Assembly: GCA_021817565.1 (NCBI GenBank)
Contig: JAKAUP010000006.1
Span: forward strand, 1 to 49,637
From: Microcaldota archaeon
Lineage (GTDB): Archaea > Micrarchaeota > Micrarchaeia > Micrarchaeales > Micrarchaeaceae
Direction: 5' to 3'
Length of the DNA: 49,637 bases
Made by a program: the position numbers and the translations under genes
Notes under the pieces: generated by a model
Told to the model about the DNA's origin: nothing
Seen by the model: only the letters and a program-made list of their open reading frames with translations
Databases searched by the model: none
Shown here: positions 32,779 through 40,431 of the stretch, in pieces
How positions within the stretch are numbered: position 1 is the stretch's first letter
Layout: each line of letters opens with the position of its first letter

Positions 32779-33549
32779 TCAATGCGAAGCCCTCAAGTAT
32801 GTGTATATGAGGAATAGAACTATTACAAGTATCCCGATAATGTATGTTAATATGCCGAGCTTTTTGTATATGCCAACGAAGAAGCTTCCGACCTCATTCT
32901 GGAGACTCTGCTTTGTAACGTATGTTAGCTTGAAGTTGTCCAGCGGCTCTCCGTCGTACCACGATACCTTTGTCACGTTTGTATTGTTGTCAAGCACCAG
33001 CGATGCCGGGGAATCGGGGTTCGGGTATACTGATTCTATCACTGCGCCTTTAGGTAGCGTGATGGTGAATGTGGTATCGTTTGGAAGCACTTCTCCGCTT
33101 GCCGCATGCTCAAAGTTGAGCACAGCGGAATTAAAGGTATAAAGAAATAACCTTGGGGCGACATTCTTCACGGAGGTCACGTTCTTTACATAGTAGGACA
33201 TGAGCAGGCTGGCTGTGTAATTATTTGCGCCCCTTACCAAAGGTCCCGGGAAGAACTTAAATCCATACAGTCCGTATTCCGGATTGTCTATGTATTGTGT
33301 AAGGGAAGGACCTATAATCGACTGCCAATCGCTCAGCGTAAGGTTCAGCGCAATCCTGTCTTTGTTGTACTGGACATAGGAGCTGTTACTTACGTAAACA
33401 TTGATTATCTCGCTTACCTGGGCAGTGGTGTTATTGCCGTTCAGCGCTATCGTTGTATTTATATTCTGGATCCTGTATGATGCTCCAACGCTCTGTACAA
33501 GCAAGACCGCAGCCAACGCCAGAAAAGCGAGCGCAATAATCCTCCGCAT
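32779..33549 (-). CDS. Secreted, C-terminally anchored membrane protein upstream of pheS
   Basis: Not assigned. From ATG 33549 it has a clear signal peptide (MRRIIALAFLALAAVLLVQSVGA), about 200 extracytoplasmic residues rich in Asn and Thr/Ser glycosylation-like sites and beta structure (YRIQNINTTIALNGNNTTAQVSE start), and one C-terminal helix (ILTYIIGILVIVLFLIYTYL) with a short tail. The frame extends to 33687, but those extra residues precede the signal peptide and are unlikely to be translated. The beginning recalls DUF2207-like proteins ('Y.I.n....i..ng...V.E.i'), which I would not insist on. It ends 9 bases before pheS and is probably cotranscribed with pheST, an unexpected pairing. Confidence 0.75.
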   Translation of the reverse strand: MRRIIALAFLALAAVLLVQSVGASYRIQNINTTIALNGNNTTAQVSEIINVYVSNSSYVQYNKDRIALNLTLSDWQSIIGPSLTQYIDNPEYGLYGFKFFPGPLVRGANNYTASLLMSYYVKNVTSVKNVAPRLFLYTFNSAVLNFEHAASGEVLPNDTTFTITLPKGAVIESVYPNPDSPASLVLDNNTNVTKVSWYDGEPLDNFKLTYVTKQSLQNEVGSFFVGIYKKLGILTYIIGILVIVLFLIYTYLRASH

Positions 33550-33648
33550 AAGAGCATATCCCTGTATAAGAATAAATAGCTTTTGTTGCGCCATAGTCGT
33601 CATAGTACGCATATCCAACGCAAAATTTGCCTGACCCAGAAATAGAAG

Positions 33649-33699
33649 TATATTTAAATCTGTAGAATCAAAATAAAGTGCGCACACATTACTGTGCGC
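33649..33699 (+). promoter_or_regulatory. TATA box and 5' hairpin of the TRAM gene
   Basis: TATATTTAAA at about 33649-33658 is followed 22 bases later by a perfect hairpin GCGCACA-CATTAC-TGTGCGC (33680-33699). Its first base is at the expected transcription start, and the hairpin ends 13 bases before the ATG at 33713. The mRNA would therefore begin with a stable stem-loop. Control of an RNA-chaperone-type gene by its own leader is a reasonable idea; not proven. Confidence 0.5.
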
Positions 33700-33712
33700 G
33701 AGAAAGATAAGA

Positions 33713-34006
33713 ATGGACGAAGAAGAAAGAAGAGAAGAAAGAAGAGAAAATCAAAGATACAGAGACCAGGGAGAAGGTCGCGAGAGGAGAGGAGGCCACA
33801 TGAAGGCGGCGTACTTCAATCCAAAGCCTGTGAAAGTGGGCGATGAGATAGAGGTAACCATCGAAGGGGCTGCATCTGGAGGTGACGGTGTCGCGAGAGT
33901 CAACGGATTCGTCATATTTGTAAAGGGTGCAAAGCCGGGAGACAGCCTTAAGATAAGGGTAACAGAAGTAAGAGCTAGATTTGCCATAGGCGAACCAGTC
34001 TCCTGA
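33713..34006 (+). CDS. TRAM-domain RNA-binding protein
   Basis: Small archaeal TRAM proteins bind RNA and act like cold-shock RNA chaperones. Seen: a charged N-terminal tail of about 29 residues made of Glu and Arg (MDEEERREERRENQRYRD...), then a complete TRAM beta-barrel: VKVGDEIEVTIEGAASGGDGVARVNGFVIFVKGAKPGDSLKIRVTEVRARFAIGEP. The order VGDxxxVxIExxxxxGDGxAxxxGFxxFVxGxxxGD is the family signature. The basic-acidic tail may contact RNA or mediate phase behaviour. An internal ATG at 33800 would give the bare barrel. A strong TATA box and a leader hairpin precede the gene; a T-rich stretch follows. Likely monocistronic. Confidence 0.9.
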   Translation: MDEEERREERRENQRYRDQGEGRERRGGHMKAAYFNPKPVKVGDEIEVTIEGAASGGDGVARVNGFVIFVKGAKPGDSLKIRVTEVRARFAIGEPVS

Positions 34007-34079
34007 ATCCCTTTTCTTTTTATTTTTTTTGGTTATTTTTATATTTAATGCGTTTGTGTTCTAAGAGAACGGTCTGTTC

Positions 34080-36527
34080 ATGTACGATCCAAAATCAGAA
34101 GAGAGGTGGAATGCCTACTGGAGGGAAACCAATCTGTTTAGGTTCGATAGGGAGAACACATCAAAGCCGGTCTTTACGATTGACTCGCCTCCCCCAAACA
34201 CAACCGGGGGCATGCATATGGGCCAGACATTCTGGGTATCATACATAGACAGCATAGCGAGGTACAAGCGTCTGAAGGGCTTCAATGTGCTTTACCCTCA
34301 GGGGTGGGATACGCAAGGCTTCCCGGTAGAACTGGAAGTGGAGAAGAGGTATGGGAAGAATATGCCGCGCGAAGAATTCTATAAGAGGTGCGTGGATTAT
34401 GCGAAAGAGACGATAATACTGATGAAGTCGCAGATGCTTAGGATGGGCGCAAGCTTCGATGAGTCGCTTGAGTACGTAACCATGTCTGATGACTACAGAA
34501 GAAAGGTGCAGCTTTCTCTGCTTGAGATGTATGATAAGGGATATGTTTACAGGGCATCCCATCCAGTGGAATGGTGCCCAAGCTGCAAGAGCTCCATAGC
34601 GAGAGAGGAGATAAACGAGACGGAGAAGGACACGTACTTCAATTATATAAGGTTTGGGCTGAAAGGCAGGAAAGGCGCAAAGGAGCACTATATAGAGATA
34701 GCCACAACAAGGCCTGAGCTGCTCCATGCATGCGTTGCGCTTGCAGTGAACCCGGACGATCCGAGATACTCGAAGGAGATAGGAAAGACGGCGATAACGC
34801 CGGTATACGGAAAGGAGGTGCAGATAATATCGGATCCAGGGATAGACAAGGAGCTGGGCACAGGCGCAGAGATGGTATGCACCTTCGGAGACAAGAACGA
34901 CATAAGCATGCATTACAGGCACAAGCTCCCGCTTATCGAGGCGATAGACGAGTCCGGCACACTGAAGAACGCAGGCAAATTCAGCGGGATGGACATACTG
35001 GAAGCGAGAAGCGCAATAATAAAAGAGATTGAGTCGGAGGGCAGCTTGGTAAAAAGGGAGCAGATGAAGCACAATGTGAAAGTGCATGACAGATGCTCCA
35101 CACCAATTGAACTGTTATCATACACGCAATGGTTCCTAAAGACAAAGGATTCATCAGAGAAGATAAAAGGTAACGCACTCTCCATAAACTGGATACCGGA
35201 GAGCGCAAAGCAGCGCCTCCTCGACTGGGCGGATTTCATCGAATGGGATTGGAACATATCAAGAAACAGGATCTTTGGGACGCCCATACCATTCTGGTAC
35301 TGCGAGGCCTGCGGAGAGATACTTCCCCCTAAAAGGGAGGAGCTACCTGTGAATCCAACTGTCGACGATCCGAAAGAAAAAGTATGCAGGAAGTGCGGTT
35401 CAACAAAGATAAAGGGAGAGAAGGATGTGTGCGATGTCTGGGTGGATTCGTCAATAACGCCGCTTGTGATAGCTGGCTGGCCAGACAACAAGGAGCTGAT
35501 GCAGCGTGCATTCCCATCCTCAGTAAGGATACAAGGAACTGACATAGTCAGGACATGGGCATTCTATACTGCATTCAGAATAGGCGCAATTACCGGAGAG
35601 AAGCCGTTCGAGAACCTGATAGTGCACAACATGATACTCAATGAAGAGGGAAAGGAGATGCACAAGAGCCTGGGCACTGGCATATCTCCGGAGAGCCTGA
35701 TTGACCGCTACTCCATAGATACGGTAAGGCTATGGGTTGCCGGTAGCGGAGGTATAGGTAAGGACAAACCTTTCTCGTATGGCGAGATGGAATACGCGAA
35801 GAGCTTCATATCGAAGCTGTACAACTCCGCCATATTCGTTAAAAACGCAATGGGTGAGACGCGTCTCCCGAAGGAAGAACCCCACAAGAGCTTCGGCGTC
35901 TTCGACTTCTGGATAATGAACAGGCTTAACGATGTGGTGGCAGATGTCGAGAAGGCATACGACTCATTCAACCTGTACGAGGCGACAAACAAGCTTATCG
36001 ATTTCTTTTGGCACGAGTTCTGTGATTACTATATAGAGAATGTCAAGTACAGGATAAGGGATGATACAAAGGTTCCGGCGAATAGCAAGAAGGCGGCCGT
36101 ATATACGCTTCACCATGTACTCAACAAGGTGCTTGTCATGCTTTCTCCTATAATACCCCATGCGGCAGAAGAGATAAATTCGATGTTCTCGAAAGAGAGC
36201 ATATTCATGAACAGCTTCCCTGAGCATGCGGAGAGGGAATCAAAGGCGGATTACATAATAAACGGTCTTGTATTCAAGAGCGCGATAGTGGATTTCGACT
36301 ACAACGATGCCGGAGCACTGCTCAACCGAATAATAGGCGAGGTAAGGAAGGAGAAAAGCAAGTCGAGGGCCGCGCTGAACAAGGAGGCAAAACGAATAAA
36401 TATAAATGTTCCTGAGGCATATTATACCGTGGTTTTTTCGTCAAGGCAGGAACTTCAGAACATCTGCAAAGCCTCTGAGATAAGCGTAACGAAGGGCGAT
36501 GAACTGCAAGTAAGCGTAGAATTATAA
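34080..36527 (+). CDS. valS: Valine--tRNA ligase, archaeal type, with altered KMSKS loop
   Basis: Charges tRNA-Val and edits mis-charged Thr. Seen in 815 residues: PPPNTTGGMHMGQTF with HMGQ in the place of HIGH; QGWDTQGFPVELEVEK; HPVEWCPSCKSSIAREEI (zinc-like knuckle); the CP1 editing domain with IATTRPELLHACVALAVNP and GTGAEMVCTFGDKND; DWNISRNRIFGTPIPFW; a CxxC zinc pair in CEACGE and CRKCGS; DVWVDSSITPL; GTDIVRTWAFYTAFR. The KMSKS loop reads GKEMHKSLGTG: Lys and Ser at the end are kept, but the first Lys is Glu and the Ser is His. The anticodon-binding domain follows (SFISKLYNSAIFV...). A TATA-like TTTTTATATTTAA lies about 40-50 bases upstream. uS15 and eS1 follow on the same strand. Confidence 0.93.
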   Translation: MYDPKSEERWNAYWRETNLFRFDRENTSKPVFTIDSPPPNTTGGMHMGQTFWVSYIDSIARYKRLKGFNVLYPQGWDTQGFPVELEVEKRYGKNMPREEFYKRCVDYAKETIILMKSQMLRMGASFDESLEYVTMSDDYRRKVQLSLLEMYDKGYVYRASHPVEWCPSCKSSIAREEINETEKDTYFNYIRFGLKGRKGAKEHYIEIATTRPELLHACVALAVNPDDPRYSKEIGKTAITPVYGKEVQIISDPGIDKELGTGAEMVCTFGDKNDISMHYRHKLPLIEAIDESGTLKNAGKFSGMDILEARSAIIKEIESEGSLVKREQMKHNVKVHDRCSTPIELLSYTQWFLKTKDSSEKIKGNALSINWIPESAKQRLLDWADFIEWDWNISRNRIFGTPIPFWYCEACGEILPPKREELPVNPTVDDPKEKVCRKCGSTKIKGEKDVCDVWVDSSITPLVIAGWPDNKELMQRAFPSSVRIQGTDIVRTWAFYTAFRIGAITGEKPFENLIVHNMILNEEGKEMHKSLGTGISPESLIDRYSIDTVRLWVAGSGGIGKDKPFSYGEMEYAKSFISKLYNSAIFVKNAMGETRLPKEEPHKSFGVFDFWIMNRLNDVVADVEKAYDSFNLYEATNKLIDFFWHEFCDYYIENVKYRIRDDTKVPANSKKAAVYTLHHVLNKVLVMLSPIIPHAAEEINSMFSKESIFMNSFPEHAERESKADYIINGLVFKSAIVDFDYNDAGALLNRIIGEVRKEKSKSRAALNKEAKRININVPEAYYTVVFSSRQELQNICKASEISVTKGDELQVSVEL

Positions 36528-36557
36528 TAAATTAATTACAATTATCGAGTGATCCCA

Positions 36558-37025
36558 ATGGCAAGAATGCATACCAAGAAGAAGGGAAAATCAAAATCAA
36601 GAAAGCCTATGCTGGACGGGAGCGTAGAGATAAAATCAGGATTGGGCAAGGAGGAGACGGAAAGGATAATAGTGCAGTACAGCAAGCAGGGCATGGGACC
36701 TACTGCGATAGGAGAGAAGCTCAAGAGGGAGCACAACGTGATGTATCCGAGCAGCACAATAGGCAAGAAGATAAACAAGTTCCTGAAGGAGAAGAAGGAG
36801 GCGAATGCGCTGCCGGACGACCTTCTTACCCTGATGGCGAAGGCGGTTAACCTGAACAAGCACATAGAGAAGAACAGGCAGGACAAGTCGAACACGCTGA
36901 ATATGAAGCGCACAGAAGCGAAGATATGGAGGCTTACAAAGTATTACATAAAGAAAGGAGTGCTTCCGGGCAACTGGAGGTATGATCCAAAGCAAGCAGA
37001 ACTTTTGATAAGAGGGAGGTCTTGA
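36558..37025 (+). CDS. rps15: Small ribosomal subunit protein uS15
   Basis: Binds the central domain of 16S rRNA in the small subunit. From ATG 36558 the protein (155 residues) begins MARMHTKKKGKSKS, the typical archaeal/eukaryotic S15 N-terminal extension, and continues with VEIKSGLGKEETERIIVQYSKQGMGPTAIG, the KREHNV segment, LMAKAVNLNKHIEKN, and RTEAKIWRLTKYYIKKGVLPGNWRYDP, which is the S15 core. A GTG at 36549 would add three residues; GAGTGATC before the ATG fits the anti-SD better. It lies 30 bases after valS and 4 bases before eS1. Confidence 0.96.
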   Translation: MARMHTKKKGKSKSRKPMLDGSVEIKSGLGKEETERIIVQYSKQGMGPTAIGEKLKREHNVMYPSSTIGKKINKFLKEKKEANALPDDLLTLMAKAVNLNKHIEKNRQDKSNTLNMKRTEAKIWRLTKYYIKKGVLPGNWRYDPKQAELLIRGRS

Positions 37026-37029
37026 TTAG

Positions 37030-37602
37030 ATGGCTGTTGGCAAGGTAGACAAATGGAAACTCAAGAAGTGGTATGACGTTAGCGCCCCGAAGCTATTCAA
37101 GGAAATGAATATAGGGGAAGTTCCTGCCAACTCCGATGCTGCGATGCAGAACAGGAACCTCGTGATCGACCTTTTCTCTATAACGAGCAACCCCGCGCAT
37201 ATGTACACAAACGTGCACCTTAAGGTATACGACGCGAGCGGCACAGCCGCAAAGACAAAGCTGATGGCTGTAGAGCAGCTTTACAGCTACATAAGATCGC
37301 TGTCAAGGAGGCACAAGACGCTCTCGGAGCTTGTGACGGAGGTTACCAGCAAGGACAACATCAAGATGGTTGTGAAGCTGATAGTTGTTGCCAATGGGAG
37401 GATAACCAGCTCAAGGAAGGACGGTATAAGGGATGAGGCAAGGAAGGTAATACACAATTATTTCAAAGAGAACAACGCAGAAGAGATAATAAATAACATC
37501 ATAGAGAAGAAGCTGCAAGGGGAAATCACAGCAAAGCTAAGTCACATAACCCAGATAAGCAAGGTGGAGATAAAGAAGCTGGAGATTCCGCAGGGAGTCT
37601 AA
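37030..37602 (+). CDS. rps3ae: Small ribosomal subunit protein eS1 (S3Ae)
   Basis: Archaeal/eukaryotic ribosomal protein near the mRNA exit of the small subunit. The 190 residues begin VDKWKLKKWYDVSAPKLF (the family's KDKWKxKxWYxVxAPxxF), and carry NIGEVPANSD, NRNLVIDLFSIT, KVYDASGTAAKTK and the SYIRSLSRRHKTL segment, with the expected C-terminal helix (RDEARKVIHNYFKENN). The ATG is 4 bases after the uS15 stop, so the two are cotranscribed. It is convergent with rad50, whose stop lies about 40 bases away. Confidence 0.96.
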   Translation: MAVGKVDKWKLKKWYDVSAPKLFKEMNIGEVPANSDAAMQNRNLVIDLFSITSNPAHMYTNVHLKVYDASGTAAKTKLMAVEQLYSYIRSLSRRHKTLSELVTEVTSKDNIKMVVKLIVVANGRITSSRKDGIRDEARKVIHNYFKENNAEEIINNIIEKKLQGEITAKLSHITQISKVEIKKLEIPQGV

Positions 37603-37643
37603 AAAAGAGGAAGATGCAGAAGTCAGATCAGATAAACAAATAA

Positions 37644-39944
37644 TCACAGCGCGCTTACTGTTGTATAAGATCCCTTTTCCTTATCGCGTTCAAGAAGGTA
37701 AACTTTCGCATTGCTTATCTGCTTGAGCTTCTCATCGTGCGTTATTATAAACACCTGCTCAAGTATCCTGGGAAGCGACTCACCGAATACGCTCACCAAT
37801 CTATATATCCCATTTGAGTCTATGTTGTGGGTCGGCTCGTCAAGTATGGTCCATCTAAGATTAGGCACAATCACCATCCCCATCGTTATTCGCATAGCCA
37901 AGCAGGCGACGCTCTTTTCACCACCGCTCGCGACGCTGCCTATCGGCATCCAGCTTTCATCCTCATCCCTCACAACGCACGCCTCAAGCGAATAGTCCTC
38001 ATTTTCGGCATTTATCCTGATCGATTTGTAGTCTCCATACGGGTAAAGCTCATCCCAGAGCCGTGCCATCGTCTCGTTTATCGAGAAGATCAGGCTGCTT
38101 CTCAGGCTGCTGCTTGTTGACCCAAGCGCCTTCTTGAACTTTGAGAGGTTTTCGAGGTAGGACGAGCGTCTATTTATCCTTTCCTTTATAGCGGAGAGCT
38201 TCCCTATCTCAACCTCCCTGTTTTTCACGTCTTCGGAAAGCTTTGATATGAGCGATGCGGCGTTATCCATCTTTGTGCGTATTATCCCAACATCGCCGTC
38301 CAATTTTGCGTATCTTTCCTGATGGAAGTTCAGCGCCTCCATATCCGCCTTCTCGCCGAGCGCCTCATGCTTCAATGTATCAAGCGATGCAGACGTGTTT
38401 CCGAGTTCGGCTGCTAACCTTTTTCTCCGATTAGCCCTGTCCTCGATGAACCTGAGTTGCTGCGCTCTTTCCCCTGCAGCTTTCATCTCCTCCTCTGCCG
38501 ACCGTTTGGATTTGCCGAGCTGATCAAGCCCGGCCTCCAACTCCGGCAGTTTTGCTTTCAGCGTTTCGACCTGCCGCTCCACATCGCCATAGCTGGACAG
38601 TCGCTTCCTCAGTGAAATCGCTCCAGCATAAGCATCAGACTTCTTCGAGCGTTCTACCCTCAATTTCTTTATATCGGAGCTTATCTGTTCTATCCTTGCT
38701 GCCGTCTCAGATACGAGCGCGTCCTTCCCCTTTAGGAGAGCTTCCTTCAATTGCGCGTCTATCTCGCGCTCGCAGACAGGACACACGCTTATGTGCTTCT
38801 TTAGCTCCCTGACCCATTCCATGGTCTCCTTCAGCTTCCTTTCCATTACTGCATTCTCTTTTGCCAGCTCCTCCATTCTCTTCTCAAGCGTATCGCATTC
38901 CGCCTTAAGTCTATCCTCGTCCAAACGTCCAAGCTCCTCGCCTATCTTCCTCTTCTCTTCAGCCGATTTTTGTGCGTGCTCAATCTCAGACCTGCACGAT
39001 GCAATCGTGCGTATCAGTTCCCTCTCTGCAGAGAGAGCCTTCTCGTATGCGGTCTTGGCCTTCAGCTCCGTTCTTGCTGCCTCCACAATAAGCGATTCAA
39101 CCCCATCCTCCTCCACAGACTGCTTCCCAAGCTTATCCATCTCCTTCTCTATGGTTTCCTTCCTTGCCTTTGCCTTCTCAATCTCAGAGAGCACCTTCAT
39201 CCTCCTATTGTATGCCTCTCTTACCTTTTCCAAATCAGCTTTAGCAGAGTCCATCTCCTTTGTTTTTTCTTCCAGCTCAGTGCGTATGCTTCTGAAACTT
39301 TCTCTTTCCCGCTGCAGCGCATCGTTCGAGCTTTGGAGCAGTTTACGCATAGACTCAACGTCCATGTTTGCTACTATCTGCTCCTCATCCTCCAGCATGG
39401 ACCTTATGCTGTTTATTACTGTTGTTATTCTCTCTTCGGCCTTCGCGAAGTTATCAAGCCCAAGCATCCCGTCTATCTGCCTCTTTCTCTCCCCCTTTGT
39501 TATATCGAGGAAGTACAGGAGACCGTTCTGTTCTGAGTATATCGCTCTTGAAAAAACATCATAATCAACTTTGAGTATCCTTGATATCTCTTCGTTAACG
39601 CGTTCCGGCTGGGTCTGGAAAACACTGCCGTTCCTTGTCAGCGTAGCCGTGCTTCCCTTTTTCTGTATGGTGCGTGTAACCTGGTAATGTTCGCCATCGA
39701 TCTCAAGCGAAAGAGAGATCTCGCTCTGCGATTCCTGGCTAGGTCTGTCCATTATAAGCGAGTCTATCTTGAAAGCCCCCCTCTTAAGCGCAGGAAAGGT
39801 GCCAAAAAGCGCGAAGGATATCGCATCCATCACGGAACTCTTTCCCGAACCCATAACCCCGACAAGAAGGTTTATCCCGTTCCCAAACTCGAGGCGCGTG
39901 TCCTTATGCGTTCTCCAATTCTTTAGCCTTATAGAGGAGATCAT
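37644..39944 (-). CDS. rad50: Rad50 DNA double-strand break repair ATPase
   Basis: SMC-like ATPase that with Mre11 tethers and processes DNA ends. From ATG 39944 (MISSIRLKNWRTHKD) it has 766 residues: Walker A GVMGSGKS at 29-36, Q-loop region, a long coiled coil, the zinc hook CPVC (Cys388, Cys391) in ISVCPVCEREID, a return coiled coil, signature SGGEKS and Walker B TILDEPTHNID with D-loop. The frame opens with TTG 39959, but AGGTGT seven bases before 39944 decides the start. The protein is somewhat shorter than many Rad50s (about 850-900). mre11, herA and nurA are not in the window. It follows aEF1-beta on the same strand. Confidence 0.95.
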   Translation of the reverse strand: MISSIRLKNWRTHKDTRLEFGNGINLLVGVMGSGKSSVMDAISFALFGTFPALKRGAFKIDSLIMDRPSQESQSEISLSLEIDGEHYQVTRTIQKKGSTATLTRNGSVFQTQPERVNEEISRILKVDYDVFSRAIYSEQNGLLYFLDITKGERKRQIDGMLGLDNFAKAEERITTVINSIRSMLEDEEQIVANMDVESMRKLLQSSNDALQRERESFRSIRTELEEKTKEMDSAKADLEKVREAYNRRMKVLSEIEKAKARKETIEKEMDKLGKQSVEEDGVESLIVEAARTELKAKTAYEKALSAERELIRTIASCRSEIEHAQKSAEEKRKIGEELGRLDEDRLKAECDTLEKRMEELAKENAVMERKLKETMEWVRELKKHISVCPVCEREIDAQLKEALLKGKDALVSETAARIEQISSDIKKLRVERSKKSDAYAGAISLRKRLSSYGDVERQVETLKAKLPELEAGLDQLGKSKRSAEEEMKAAGERAQQLRFIEDRANRRKRLAAELGNTSASLDTLKHEALGEKADMEALNFHQERYAKLDGDVGIIRTKMDNAASLISKLSEDVKNREVEIGKLSAIKERINRRSSYLENLSKFKKALGSTSSSLRSSLIFSINETMARLWDELYPYGDYKSIRINAENEDYSLEACVVRDEDESWMPIGSVASGGEKSVACLAMRITMGMVIVPNLRWTILDEPTHNIDSNGIYRLVSVFGESLPRILEQVFIITHDEKLKQISNAKVYLLERDKEKGSYTTVSAL

Positions 39945-39992
39945 GGGCACACCTGCCAATATTTGCGCAAGGAGGGTTTAAGTATTTGGGGT

Positions 39993-40238
39993 TCAGAGCA
40001 GGCTTTCCTGCTCTACTTCGACTTCCTCGACGGAGCTCAGCGCCCTTAAGCCATCCTCTATCTGTGAAGAGCTTTTCTCCGCGTTGTCGTAAGTGAATAG
40101 CACCTTTATCGCCTTTATTCCGAATCCGATCTCTTCCTCGCGTATGTCCTTCGGGGAGAGTGTTCTTATCTCGTCAAGCGCCTTCTGGAGCTCTCCCTCC
40201 TTTGCGTAAACCTTGAATATTATCATTACTCCAGACAT
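39993..40238 (-). CDS. Translation elongation factor aEF1-beta
   Basis: Nucleotide-exchange factor that recycles aEF1-alpha from GDP to GTP form. 81 residues with the family's ferredoxin-like fold: MIIFKVYAKEGELQKALDEI, then IREEEIGFGIKAIKVLFTYDNAE (compare 'EPIAFGLKAL...' in archaeal homologues) and a C-terminal SSVEEVEVEQESLL typical of the '.V..vEv.....' ending. The ATG at 40238 overlaps the stop of the zinc-ribbon gene (TGATG); the GTG at 40241 is less likely. Adjacent zinc ribbon and aEF1-beta genes are a known archaeal arrangement. rad50 follows. Confidence 0.92.
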   Translation of the reverse strand: MSGVMIIFKVYAKEGELQKALDEIRTLSPKDIREEEIGFGIKAIKVLFTYDNAEKSSSQIEDGLRALSSVEEVEVEQESLL

Positions 40239-40396
40239 CACGGTCCCTCAAAGTTGCATTCCTTGCACTTGTATGTGTTTGACCTTCTCCTGCAATGCTC
40301 GCACCTTATTATCTTATCGTTCCCGCACTTGGGGCATAAGAACTCCGTGTAATTGTGGGAAAGCCTGCCGCACGATGAACAGACCTTTCCAGGCAA
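40238..40396 (-). CDS. Zinc-ribbon RNA-binding protein (COG2888-like)
   Basis: A small gene easily missed because it starts with TTG. The 52 residues contain four zinc knuckles: CSSC, CPKC, CEHC and CKEC, in the order V-CSSCGRLSHNYTEFL, CPKCGNDKIIRCEHCRRR, SNTYKCKECNFEGP. This is the conserved archaeal zinc-ribbon protein that accompanies aEF1-beta and is thought to act in translation. No ATG or GTG occurs in frame before the first cysteine; TTG at 40396 gives MPGKVCSSCG. An AGGTGATG lies about 14 bases upstream, a little far for a ribosome site. The TGA overlaps the aEF1-beta ATG. Function in detail is unknown. Confidence 0.85.
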   Translation of the reverse strand: MPGKVCSSCGRLSHNYTEFLCPKCGNDKIIRCEHCRRRSNTYKCKECNFEGP

Positions 40397-40431
40397 AATT
40401 TTCTCTATAACATCACCTAAAGCATCTACCT

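Noticed and set aside
34239-35545. Long antisense frames opposite valS
   Set aside because: The plus strand encodes recognisable ValS domains throughout.
38791-39564. 257-residue plus-strand frame opposite rad50
   Set aside because: Ser/Phe/Leu-rich shadow of the Rad50 coiled coil; no independent start signal.
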